Below, one piece after another: positions 1 to 6,747 of a stretch of DNA of 10,711 nucleotides (position 1 is its first letter; each line of letters opens with the position of its first letter). The notes beneath the pieces were generated by a model that saw only the letters and a program-made list of their open reading frames with translations, had not been told where the DNA came from and ran no database searches. This DNA is from Nitrospirota bacterium (GTDB lineage Bacteria; Nitrospirota; JACRHJ01): positions 1 through 10,711 of the forward strand of contig DAHWTK010000054.1 of assembly GCA_027328825.1 (NCBI GenBank), read 5' to 3'. The position numbers were made by a program, and so were the translations under genes.

Positions 1-42
1 ATTATGTTTAGCGCATCGGAGACTTGAGCTTGAGGGGTGGTT

Positions 43-2286
43 ATGGCCGGGAGGAAGGCAGTCAGGGCCGGGGCGGGTAACGGCACGAGAAGAGGCGAGT
101 TATTCGGCATCGTTTCAATTGCCGTCTCGCTTATAATCGGCCTGTCCCTTTTTTCCTACAGCCGGTTAGACACTTCCTGGGGCGCATACTCAGGCCACAG
201 TTCCTTCCATAACCTGATTGGCCGTTTTGGGGCCTTTATTTCAGATTTTTTCTTTCAGCTCTTCGGCGGCGGTGCGTTTCTTATTCCTTTTTATGCCCTG
301 GTATACGGCATAAACCGTTTCATGCAGAAGGAGCGCCGATACCGCGCCCTGAAGGTCTTTGGCGGCCTGCTCGTAATCGTCTCGCTATCCTCGCTCCTTA
401 AACTTAGATACGACTATCTCTCGTTCGGCGGCATACGCGCGGGCGGCTGGATAGGCGAGGCCGCAACGGCCAGGATGCTCGATTTCTTCGGCAGGGCGGG
501 TTCCTATATCCTTACGGTCACGGTGCTTCTGTCCGCGCTGGTGCTGTCTACCACCGTATCGCTCATGTCCATCATACTGTCTGTAAAATCCGCCGTTATA
601 GCCGTCAGCGACAGTTTAAAAAGGTTCTTTGCGCTGCGCGCCGAGAAAAAAATAAAGCGCGAGGCGTTGGAGAAGCTCGACGAGGCCGAAGCCCCTACGC
701 CGCCGGAGGTGGTCGTGCCGAAGGAACCGCGCGCACTCAAAAACCCCGCAGTTGAAAGGCTCCAGGAAGCCCTGCCGTTCACAGGCCCGGACAGGGATTA
801 CGCCCTCCCGCCGCTAAGTCTATTGAACGACCCGCCCTCCGGCAGAAAGCGCGCGGATAAGGACTCGCTTATCATGAGCTCGTCGATACTCGAGAAAAAA
901 CTTGAGGACTTCGGCGTCGAGGGGAAGGTGGCGCAGGTATATCCGGGGCCGGTGGTTACGATGTATGAATTCGAGCCGGCGCCGGGGGTGAAGGTAAACA
1001 GGATTTCAACCCTCTCCGACGACCTTGCCCTCGCGATGCGGGCGGAATCCGTGCGTATTGTCGCGCCCCTGCCCGGTAAGGCGGCTGTTGGCGTGGAGAT
1101 ACCGAACAACGTGAGGGAAGAGGTGTTCGTCAAGGAGATTCTGTCCTCGCAGGAATTTATAAAAGCCAAGTCTCCCCTGAACCTCGCGCTCGGAAAGGAC
1201 ATTTACGGCTCTCCGATGACATCCGACTTGGCCAAAATGCCGCACCTGCTTGTGGCCGGGGCAACAGGCTCCGGCAAGTCGGTCGCGGTAAATACAATGA
1301 CCGTGAGCCTTCTCATGTCCGCAAAGCCGCGCGAACTGAGGCTCCTGATGGTTGACCCGAAGCGGCTCGAGCTCTCCGTCTACGACGGAATCCCGCACCT
1401 GCTTGAGCCGGTTATTACCGAGCCGCGCCGGGCGGCGGCATCGCTTCGGCGGGTGGTGGTGGTGATGGAAGAGCGCTACAAGCTGCTTGCCGAGAAGGGC
1501 GTGCGCAATATAGAAGGTTTCAACCAGAAGCTCCTTGAGGAGAAAAAGCATCCGCGCCTGGGTGTGGAAAGCGAGGATAAGGAACCCCGGCGAGAGGCCG
1601 TAATAAACGACGACGGGACCTTGCCCTACATCGTCGTAATCATAGACGAGCTTGCGGACCTGATGATTGTCGCGGCAAAGGAAGTGGAGGACTCGATAGC
1701 CCGGCTTGCGCAGATGGCGAGGGCGTCGGGCATTCACCTGATACTTGCGACGCAGAGGCCGTCGGTGGATGTATTAACCGGCGTAATAAAGGCAAACTTC
1801 CCGGCAAGGATTTCCTTCCAGGTCTCGTCCAAGACGGATTCCCGCACCATCCTCGACGCGAACGGGGCGGAGGCGCTTCTCGGAAAGGGAGACATGCTGT
1901 TCCTACCGCCCGCGTCGTCGAAGCTTGTGCGCGTACACGGATCCTACGTATCCGAGGATGAGATAAGGCGTGTCGTGGATTTCCTGAAGAAACAGGCGAA
2001 GCCGAAATACGACGCATTCTCCGCAATCAACCCGCCGGCTTACGATGCGAAAAAAGCCTCAGAAGAACAGACCGACGACGGCGCAAGGGACGCTAAATAT
2101 TTCCAGGCCGTCCAGATTGTCCAGGACGCCGGGAAGGCATCGGCTTCGCTACTTCAGAGGCGTATGAGGATAGGCTATCCCACAGCGGCCCGAATGATGG
2201 AAATGATGGAGGATGACGGCATAGTGGGCCCCAAGAAAGAAGGCGGCAGGGAGCGCGAGGTGCTGCGGAGGGATTCCTTCACGTAA
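43..2286 (+). CDS. ftsK: DNA translocase FtsK/SpoIIIE
   Basis: This is a membrane-anchored, ATP-driven double-stranded DNA pump that clears and aligns chromosome termini at the division septum. With ATG43 the protein has 747 residues. Four hydrophobic segments lie at about 19-40, 64-90, 104-120 and 153-180 (FtsK_4TM). A short charged and proline-containing linker follows (about 198-280), then the alpha/beta motor. Walker A GATGSGKS is at 406-413, and Walker B ends in IIDE with D535-E536. A C-terminal winged-helix gamma domain (about 683-745) should read KOPS-like polar sequences. The short linker makes it closer in size to SpoIIIE than to the very long E. coli FtsK. I chose ATG43 because GAGGGG at 32-37 lies 5 nt upstream; an in-frame GTG at 37 would add two residues. 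All key motifs are intact. The family call is very secure. Confidence 0.97.
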   Translation: MAGRKAVRAGAGNGTRRGELFGIVSIAVSLIIGLSLFSYSRLDTSWGAYSGHSSFHNLIGRFGAFISDFFFQLFGGGAFLIPFYALVYGINRFMQKERRYRALKVFGGLLVIVSLSSLLKLRYDYLSFGGIRAGGWIGEAATARMLDFFGRAGSYILTVTVLLSALVLSTTVSLMSIILSVKSAVIAVSDSLKRFFALRAEKKIKREALEKLDEAEAPTPPEVVVPKEPRALKNPAVERLQEALPFTGPDRDYALPPLSLLNDPPSGRKRADKDSLIMSSSILEKKLEDFGVEGKVAQVYPGPVVTMYEFEPAPGVKVNRISTLSDDLALAMRAESVRIVAPLPGKAAVGVEIPNNVREEVFVKEILSSQEFIKAKSPLNLALGKDIYGSPMTSDLAKMPHLLVAGATGSGKSVAVNTMTVSLLMSAKPRELRLLMVDPKRLELSVYDGIPHLLEPVITEPRRAAASLRRVVVVMEERYKLLAEKGVRNIEGFNQKLLEEKKHPRLGVESEDKEPRREAVINDDGTLPYIVVIIDELADLMIVAAKEVEDSIARLAQMARASGIHLILATQRPSVDVLTGVIKANFPARISFQVSSKTDSRTILDANGAEALLGKGDMLFLPPASSKLVRVHGSYVSEDEIRRVVDFLKKQAKPKYDAFSAINPPAYDAKKASEEQTDDGARDAKYFQAVQIVQDAGKASASLLQRRMRIGYPTAARMMEMMEDDGIVGPKKEGGREREVLRRDSFT

Positions 2287-2327
2287 CTTATTGTTAAATA
2301 AGAAGTAAAAAAATTTGAAATTTTTTT
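2287..2327 (+). terminator. Possible weak AT-only terminator after ftsK
   Basis: Directly after the ftsK stop codon are two A/T-only dyads. CTTATT/AATAAG (2287-2292 and 2297-2302) has a 4-nt loop. A seven-base A tract (2307-2313) can pair with a seven-base T tract (2321-2327) around TTTGAAA. The second dyad ends in the U-tract needed by an intrinsic terminator, but without GC pairs the stem is weak. It may instead just be AT-rich spacer. Confidence 0.3.
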
Positions 2328-2392
2328 GCACGGCGTTAAATTAGCATTTTCCCCTTATATTTCAAACAGTTCACTTCAAAACGTAACCCTTT

Positions 2393-2428
2393 GGGGCTAT
2401 TGACAGCCCCTAAAACCCCTGATAAATT
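2393..2428 (+). promoter_or_regulatory. Sigma70-type promoter for the cold-shock gene, with overlapping inverted repeat
   Basis: A consensus -35 TTGACA (2400-2405), a 17-bp spacer and a -10 TAAATT (2423-2428, 4 of 6 matches) predict a transcript start near 2435. The -35 lies in the loop and right arm of a perfect inverted repeat, GGGGCT-ATTGAC-AGCCCC (2393-2410), which could be an operator or simply coincidental. An alternative -10, TATTAT at 2488-2493, lacks a good -35. Confidence 0.55.
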
Positions 2429-2435
2429 AACAACT

Positions 2436-2615
2436 AAGCTTGATTTTCAGGCATTGGAGGTGCCGCAAAAGGCAGCACGTTGCGGCGTATTATAAGCGTT
2501 ACTCCGGGCAGGCCGGAGGTAAGGACGGCAGGCGGGGCGCGAGACGGGAAGCAGTTCTATCGAGGAACACCGGCTTTAGCCCTTGGATCCTGAAGTCGCG
2601 GAAGGAGGACAGGAC
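2436..2615 (+). ncRNA. Structured 5' leader of the cold-shock mRNA
   Basis: About 180 nt without a convincing ORF separate the predicted transcript start from the csp start codon, and they are much more GC-rich than the DNA before them. Clear stems include GCCGCAA/TTGCGGC (2462-2468 with 2480-2486). A second pairs TTAC plus TCCGG (2499-2507) with CCGGA, a bulged G and GTAA (2513-2522) around a 5-nt loop. A third is GTTCT/GGAAC (2554-2558 with 2564-2568). Long folded leaders are known for cspA-type mRNAs, where temperature changes their fold. A temperature-responsive role here is inferred; a separate small RNA is an alternative. I did not recognise a known riboswitch class. Confidence 0.45.
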
Positions 2616-2813
2616 GTGATAGGGAAAGTGAAATGGTTCAACGACAGCAAGGGATACGGGTTTATTGAGCAGGATTCCGGCAAGGACGTGTTTGTTCATT
2701 TCTCGGCCATTAACATGGACGGGTATAAAACCCTGAAGGAAGGACAGCAGGTAGAATTTGAGATAACCGAAGGACCGAAAGGCCCTCAGGCTTCGAATGT
2801 TATGAGGGCGTAA
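2616..2813 (+). CDS. csp: Cold-shock protein, CspA family
   Basis: This is a 65-residue single cold-shock domain, an OB-fold that binds single-stranded RNA and DNA and is thought to act as an RNA chaperone in the cytoplasm. The family markers are all present: GKVKWFN near the N-terminus, RNP1-like KGYGFI, RNP2-like VFVHFSAI, and the C-terminal pattern VEFEITEGPKGPQASNV. The length is normal for the family. The start is set by a very strong ribosome site, AAGGAGGA at 2602-2609, six bases before GTG2616; an in-frame TTG at 2583 would add 11 uncharacteristic residues. The gene is monocistronic, with its own promoter, a long folded leader and a terminator. Which of the several Csp paralogues it is cannot be told from sequence alone. 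Confidence 0.95.
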   Translation: MIGKVKWFNDSKGYGFIEQDSGKDVFVHFSAINMDGYKTLKEGQQVEFEITEGPKGPQASNVMRA

Positions 2814-2838
2814 CCAAAAAATAAAACCAAAAAACTTT

Positions 2839-2870
2839 AAAGCCCCGGCGGTATGCCTCCGGGGCTTTTT
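2839..2870 (+). terminator. Intrinsic terminator, probably bidirectional
   Basis: A perfect 10-bp stem, AAAGCCCCGG (2839-2848) with CCGGGGCTTT (2859-2868), has a 10-nt loop and runs into five T residues. It lies 26 nt after the cold-shock stop codon. On the opposite strand the stem is followed by a T-rich stretch, so it can also end the converging histidine-kinase transcript. Confidence 0.9.
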
Positions 2871-2908
2871 GCCGTAAGAATCAGAAATGAACCGCGAGAA
2901 AAGGGATG

Positions 2909-4297
2909 TTACGCCGCCCCCCTCAGAGGCAGGAAGATTTTAAAAGAGGACCCTTTTCCAGGAACGCTTTCAACAGCCGCCCTGCCGCCGTGAGCCTCCG
3001 CCACGGCCTTCACTACCGCGAGCCCCAGGCCGGAGCCGCGCGCCCCTCCGTTTGCCTTTGTTTCCATCTGGTAATACTTGTCGAATATTCTGCCTATCTC
3101 CTCCGGCGGTATCCCGGGGCCGGTGTCGCTTACGGATATGGCAAGGAAACCGCGGTTCTTTCTCCTTCCATCCATCTCCCTGATACCGCTGTAGGCGGAT
3201 AGACTCACAGCGCCGTCAGGGCCGGCATAATTAAACGCGTTCTCCATGAGATTGGAAATAGCCCGCTCCATGTATGACCGGTCAAGCCAGGTTTTTTCCA
3301 TAGGCGTAAACTCAACCTTCAGAGAGATGCCCTTTTTGGCGGCGAGGGCCGTGAAATTTCCTCCCAGTTCCTTTATTATTTCCGCAGGATCCTCAGGCGC
3401 AAGGCGAACCCTGAGCTCTCCTGCCTCCATCTTGAAAACTGTCAGGAAATAGTTCACCATATTCAGTATCTTGTTCCCGTTTCTTCGTATTGATTCCACC
3501 ATATCCAGGACATCTTGTTCCAGTTTTTTTCTGCTTATAAGGATATCGGAGTAGCCGAGTATGGTAGTGAGAGGAGACTTCAGGTCGTGCGTCATCATGG
3601 CTATGAAATCATGCTGCCGCTTTTCCATATCCTTGCGGCCTGAGATGTCCATTACTATGCCGATTATGGCCGGCTTTCCCCTGTATTCCGTTACTATGGT
3701 CAACATTTCCACCGGGATTATCACGCCGTCCTTCCGGACGCTCCTGATTTCAAAACTCTTCTGGGCGCCATTTTTGCCGGAAAAATCATCCATTATCTTC
3801 CGCGCCTTGTCCAGATCCTCCGGGTATACGAGGTTCATCACGTTGCCGATTTCAAGAAGCTCTTCTCTTGTATATCCGAGGATTTCCGGTATCTTGTTAT
3901 TGAAAAATTCAAAATGCCCATTCTGAACCAGGAAATTCCCCACCGGAGATTCCTCCAGCAGCGTCCGGAATTTTTCGTCCATGTCCTGGATAGATTCCTG
4001 GCGCTCCCTCTGCCGGAGAAGGAGTATCGTGGCCACCCAGCCCGCGAGTATTCCGGCGATGCGGTTAAACGCGATATCCGGAGATAGAAACGCGGACAGC
4101 GGGACCGTGCCCAGGATAACCAGGACCGAGAGTATGGCCGTATAAAGATATACACCTTTTTTCGGGAAGTTCTTGGCGGCAATAAAGAGCGGTAGGATAT
4201 AGCCAAGCCATACGGCCATGCCAGGAGGCGTCAGGGCGTCGATTATGAAGACCGCCAGGGTGATAACGATTATGAATAGCCATAGGCGAATTTTCAT
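2909..4297 (-). CDS. Membrane PAS-domain sensor histidine kinase
   Basis: This 462-residue kinase senses a signal and autophosphorylates a histidine for transfer to a response regulator. Four hydrophobic segments (about 4-21, 27-41, 48-68, 77-95) with very short loops leave no real periplasmic sensor domain. The input therefore probably comes from the membrane or from the PAS domain at about 108-222, which includes the typical ILGYTREEL and DISGRK signatures. The HisKA H-box is FIAMMTHDLKSPLTTILGY with phospho-acceptor H237. In the HATPase domain the N-box contains N349 and N353, G1 is DTGPGIP (391-397), the F-box is IFDKYYQ, and G2 is GSGLGLA (421-427). All catalytic motifs are intact. No response regulator is in the window, so it is an orphan here. 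No ribosome site precedes ATG4297, and a TATAAT (4309-4314, minus strand) lies close upstream. The ligand and target are unknown. Confidence 0.93.
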   Translation of the reverse strand: MKIRLWLFIIVITLAVFIIDALTPPGMAVWLGYILPLFIAAKNFPKKGVYLYTAILSVLVILGTVPLSAFLSPDIAFNRIAGILAGWVATILLLRQRERQESIQDMDEKFRTLLEESPVGNFLVQNGHFEFFNNKIPEILGYTREELLEIGNVMNLVYPEDLDKARKIMDDFSGKNGAQKSFEIRSVRKDGVIIPVEMLTIVTEYRGKPAIIGIVMDISGRKDMEKRQHDFIAMMTHDLKSPLTTILGYSDILISRKKLEQDVLDMVESIRRNGNKILNMVNYFLTVFKMEAGELRVRLAPEDPAEIIKELGGNFTALAAKKGISLKVEFTPMEKTWLDRSYMERAISNLMENAFNYAGPDGAVSLSAYSGIREMDGRRKNRGFLAISVSDTGPGIPPEEIGRIFDKYYQMETKANGGARGSGLGLAVVKAVAEAHGGRAAVESVPGKGSSFKIFLPLRGAA

Positions 4298-4303
4298 AGA
4301 CTT

Positions 4304-4328
4304 TGAAAATTATAACATTAATTTTTCA
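4304..4328 (-). promoter_or_regulatory. Candidate kinase promoter (-10) within an imperfect dyad
   Basis: On the minus strand a perfect TATAAT (4309-4314) lies 11 nt before the kinase ATG, but no good -35 is at normal spacing. It overlaps an imperfect inverted repeat, TGAAAATTA (4304-4312) and TAATTTTTCA (4319-4328), with one extra T. The whole gap is AT-rich, so chance matches are likely. If real, transcription would start about 5 nt before the start codon. Confidence 0.35.
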
Positions 4329-4378
4329 GAATAAAATAAAAAAACGCTGTTTTCGATTTTTTCCGTTACAGAATCTTT

Positions 4379-4407
4379 TTGCTTTTGCCGGGCTATTGAA
4401 ATAAAAT
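4379..4407 (+). promoter_or_regulatory. Candidate promoter of the SPASM operon
   Basis: TTGCTT (4379-4384), a 17-bp spacer and TAAAAT (4402-4407, 5 of 6 matches to the -10 consensus) place the transcript start at about 4414, next to ATG4415. No Shine-Dalgarno sequence is present, so the mRNA may be leaderless. Confidence 0.5.
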
Positions 4408-4414
4408 ATACAAA

Positions 4415-5347
4415 ATGTCAAAGAAAACCGGCCTGCTTTCGGCGCCCGTAAGGGTATTGTGGGAATTGGACCTTGAACCCGGCATCTCGCGGGAACGCGC
4501 TCTCAGGGTGGCGGAAGAGCTTATTGCATTAAGGGTATTTTACATTACAATCCGTCCGCCGTCTGATATGGCGGCGGAAATTGCGGGGATATCGGCCCCA
4601 TACGCGCACACCACGCTCTCCATAGCCTCGCCTGACTCATTCACGGGCTGGGATGCGGCGGCAGGAATCAAGGGACTTGACCTTTATAATCCTTCGGAGC
4701 GCGATATTCAGAAGTCTACCACAATCCTCGGAAGCGCGCCTGCGGGGGTTGCGCTGTCTCTTACGGTAGTCCCGGAGAAAGGGAAGCTTGGCGGACTTCT
4801 GGAAACCGTCCGCGAGGGCCTTGCCGTGGGGATAAGAATATTCTCCATTGCCAACCCGAACCTCGTTAATGCATATTGCGGCGTCGCGGATAAGCCGGGT
4901 TTACCCTCCCACTCAGTTTCCCGTTTCATCCTCGACAAATCCGACCGGGAATATCTTAAGCGCGGCCTGGAGACACTGCTTGCGCCGTATGGGGATAAGG
5001 CCAGGCTCCTTGTGCACGACCTCTTCCTGCACGAGGCCCTTGATCTGCCGGGGCTCGGCAGGACGGAATACGCCGGATGTCAGGCGGGGGACTCAATAGC
5101 GTTCATCGCTGCTGACGGGACGGTCTATCCGTGCGCGACGCTACCCTTCCCGCTTGGGAACGTGAAGGATGAAAGCTTGAAGGACATATGGGCGGGCGAG
5201 GCGCGCAGGAAACTCAGGGCGGAGATTACGGAGTTGCCGAAGACGTGCGTCGCCTGCGAGCTTTCCGCAAGGTGCATTGGGGCGTGTAGGGGGCTTTCTT
5301 TCGCATCCGGAGGGTTCGGCCTCCCGGACCCGTCCTGTGGGAGATGA
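4415..5347 (+). CDS. SPASM-domain protein lacking the radical-SAM cluster motif (GeoRSP-like)
   Basis: The 310-residue protein resembles a radical SAM/SPASM enzyme whose catalytic motif has been lost. The N-terminus (PVRVLWELDL, then SRERALRVAEELIALRVFYITI) follows the usual first strand and helix of radical SAM proteins, but the CxxxCxxC loop that binds the SAM-cleaving Fe-S cluster is absent. The C-terminal SPASM domain is intact: C222, a G235-x4-C240 motif, C278-x2-C281-x5-C287-x3-C291, and C308. These seven cysteines normally bind two auxiliary 4Fe-4S clusters. It should therefore bind clusters but not generate the SAM radical. From memory, NCBI/TIGRFAM names a 'GeoRSP system SPASM domain protein' that accompanies an active radical SAM/SPASM enzyme and a PqqD-like chaperone; neither partner is in this window. 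It is first in a four-gene operon with no ribosome site. A partner or scaffold role in peptide modification is inferred. Confidence 0.75.
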   Translation: MSKKTGLLSAPVRVLWELDLEPGISRERALRVAEELIALRVFYITIRPPSDMAAEIAGISAPYAHTTLSIASPDSFTGWDAAAGIKGLDLYNPSERDIQKSTTILGSAPAGVALSLTVVPEKGKLGGLLETVREGLAVGIRIFSIANPNLVNAYCGVADKPGLPSHSVSRFILDKSDREYLKRGLETLLAPYGDKARLLVHDLFLHEALDLPGLGRTEYAGCQAGDSIAFIAADGTVYPCATLPFPLGNVKDESLKDIWAGEARRKLRAEITELPKTCVACELSARCIGACRGLSFASGGFGLPDPSCGR

Positions 5348-5368
5348 CGATAAAAACTTGAGGTGACA

Positions 5369-5770
5369 ATGCAGGAAAGACGAAGAAAACTGATGGAAGA
5401 GCGGGTTATAAAAGACCTTTCCGGCGCCTTTACGCCGCTTGAGCCGGGCAGACAGAAATATATAATCGAGAAGGATAAATTCGCCTTCTACATATACGAC
5501 TCGCGCCCACGGGACAGCGCGTGTTCCGGGGAAGACGACTGGACCAAAACGCCCGTTGCGAAGCTAAGCTTCATCGACAACGAGCAGCAATGGCAGCTTT
5601 CGTGGATGCCGCCGCAGGGCCGGTGGCAGAGATACGGCAGGTATTATGACGTCGAGACGGCGATCCTCATAATAAAGGGAGACCCGGTGGGCTGCTTCAC
5701 GGGGGAAAATTCGCCCCTTATGTATCTCGGGAGCGACAAGAAATCCGTTGCCCCGCACGAGGGCGGCTGA
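5369..5770 (+). CDS. DUF3024-like protein of unknown function
   Basis: The 133-residue protein has no signal peptide and no membrane segment. Its central part (about 62-112) contains VAKLSFI, then WQLSWM, GRWQRY and DPVGCF. These match the pattern I know for DUF3024: a hydrophobic strand, W-x-L-x-W-M, then R/K-W-x-x-Y and D-P-x-G-C-F. No function is established for that family. The three regularly spaced tryptophans suggest a small beta-rich fold. ATG5369 is preferred because GAGG at 5360-5363 lies 5 nt upstream; GTG5363 would add two residues. The stop codon overlaps the next start as TGATG, so the membrane protein downstream is probably translationally coupled. It stands where a PqqD-type carrier might be expected next to a SPASM protein, but it does not look like PqqD. 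Confidence 0.65.
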   Translation: MQERRRKLMEERVIKDLSGAFTPLEPGRQKYIIEKDKFAFYIYDSRPRDSACSGEDDWTKTPVAKLSFIDNEQQWQLSWMPPQGRWQRYGRYYDVETAILIIKGDPVGCFTGENSPLMYLGSDKKSVAPHEGG

Positions 5771-6747
5771 TGTTCAAGAAGTCGGTCTTAGTCCTCGTCT
5801 CCACCCTGCTCGTCGTATACCTCATGCGCCAGATAAACGTGCGCGAGGTCTTCACGGCACTTCTGAGGGTCCCGCCTGTTTACCTGCTCGCAGCATTCGC
5901 ACTTTTCATACTGGGGCATTTCTCCCGCGCCTTGAGGTTTAAGATACTGCTCCGGGACAGGGCGACACTGGGCGGACTTTTTTCCATAGAGTCCGTGCAT
6001 ACGGCGGCTATAGGCTTCATGCCGCTTCGCTCCGGAGAGTTCTCTTTTCTTTATCTCGTCAAGAAGGAATACGGCATAGAGTATCCCGTCGGCGCGGCTG
6101 CGCTCGTGCTCGGCAAGGCGCTGGATTTCATGGTCGTGGTTGGTCTTTTCTTCCTGTCCTTCAGATCCCTTCCGCACGTCCCGCCGTTTTTCAGAGACCT
6201 TCTGCCCTGGGCGGGCGGGTTGTTCTTCGCCGCCGCCGCGCTGCTTGTCCTGCTGGGCCGCTCGCGCAAGGTTTACTCGGCCCTTCCGGCCTTTTTCCGC
6301 GAAGGGCCGCTTATGAACAACGCCCTGATGAATAACGTGAAAAAGGTCTTCAAGGGCGCGGAGGTGATAAAATCCAGGTCTACAATCGCGCTTTCGCTCT
6401 TGGCTACGCTCCTGACATGGACTCTGCTTTACGGGTCGAGCTTCATACTGTATCGCGGCATAGGGCTTGACCTCACGTTCCTCGAAATAATCTTCATTAC
6501 CACATCGTTCACCCTCTTCACCAATCTCCCGATTCACAGCCCCGGCGGCTTCGGGACGATAGAGTCATTCTGGACGCTGCTGCTTGTCGCGCTCGGCGTG
6601 TCGAAGACGGAGGCCATCGCCACCGGTTTCGCCACGCATCTCATCAACATCGGCTTTATGCTTTTGTTCATGCTCTACGGCCTGAAGCTTATCAGGAGAG
6701 GGCGGCTTGCGGCTGGAGCCGCATTGGACGAAAAGCGCCAAAAATGA
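5770..6747 (+). CDS. UPF0104 / LPG-synthase-TM-type integral membrane protein
   Basis: The 325-residue polytopic inner-membrane protein has about seven to eight hydrophobic segments. It carries the hallmarks of the lysylphosphatidylglycerol synthase transmembrane family (PF03706, also UPF0104): an early R-x-x-R-F-K motif, a charged RSGEFSFLYLVKKEYG motif (about 87-102), and the conserved PIHSPGGFGTIES segment (254-266). Members lacking the aminoacyl-transferase domain, like this one, are often found beside glycosyltransferases and are suspected of moving or flipping lipid-linked intermediates; that is an inference for this protein. Its start overlaps the DUF3024-like stop by one base, and its own stop overlaps the glycosyltransferase start by four (ATGA). 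The C-terminal tail encodes AAGAA (314-318) through a palindromic repeat that recurs just inside the next gene. Confidence 0.85.
   Translation: MFKKSVLVLVSTLLVVYLMRQINVREVFTALLRVPPVYLLAAFALFILGHFSRALRFKILLRDRATLGGLFSIESVHTAAIGFMPLRSGEFSFLYLVKKEYGIEYPVGAAALVLGKALDFMVVVGLFFLSFRSLPHVPPFFRDLLPWAGGLFFAAAALLVLLGRSRKVYSALPAFFREGPLMNNALMNNVKKVFKGAEVIKSRSTIALSLLATLLTWTLLYGSSFILYRGIGLDLTFLEIIFITTSFTLFTNLPIHSPGGFGTIESFWTLLLVALGVSKTEAIATGFATHLINIGFMLLFMLYGLKLIRRGRLAAGAALDEKRQK
6709..6722. repeat. Palindromic repeat, copy 1 (GCGGCTGGAGCCGC)
   Basis: A perfect hairpin with arms GCGGCT/AGCCGC and a GG centre lies in the last codons of the membrane-protein gene. With flanking T and A the arms reach 7 bp. 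An identical 14-mer occurs 71 nt downstream. Confidence 0.7.

Noticed and set aside
1..27. Possible tail of an upstream gene: eight sense codons then TGA at 25-27, just before ftsK
   Set aside because: Too short to recognise; a stop codon in 27 bases of one frame is not evidence of a gene.
1006..1737. 243-codon open frame on the minus strand inside ftsK
   Set aside because: Lies antisense to the conserved motor domain, has a His/Arg-rich composition typical of a GC-rich shadow frame, and shows no recognisable domain.
2459..2495. Twelve-codon GTG-initiated mini-ORF in the cold-shock leader
   Set aside because: No ribosome site precedes it, and the same bases form a strong stem; nothing supports translation.
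2550..2582. tRNA-like arm (GTTCT...GGAAC) in the cold-shock leader
   Set aside because: No acceptor stem, anticodon arm or T-loop consensus could be fitted around it on either strand.
5788..6537. 249-codon open frame on the minus strand inside the membrane-protein gene
   Set aside because: Its highly charged E/R/Q/K-rich translation is what the antisense of hydrophobic codons produces; the plus-strand frame has family motifs and tight operon overlaps.
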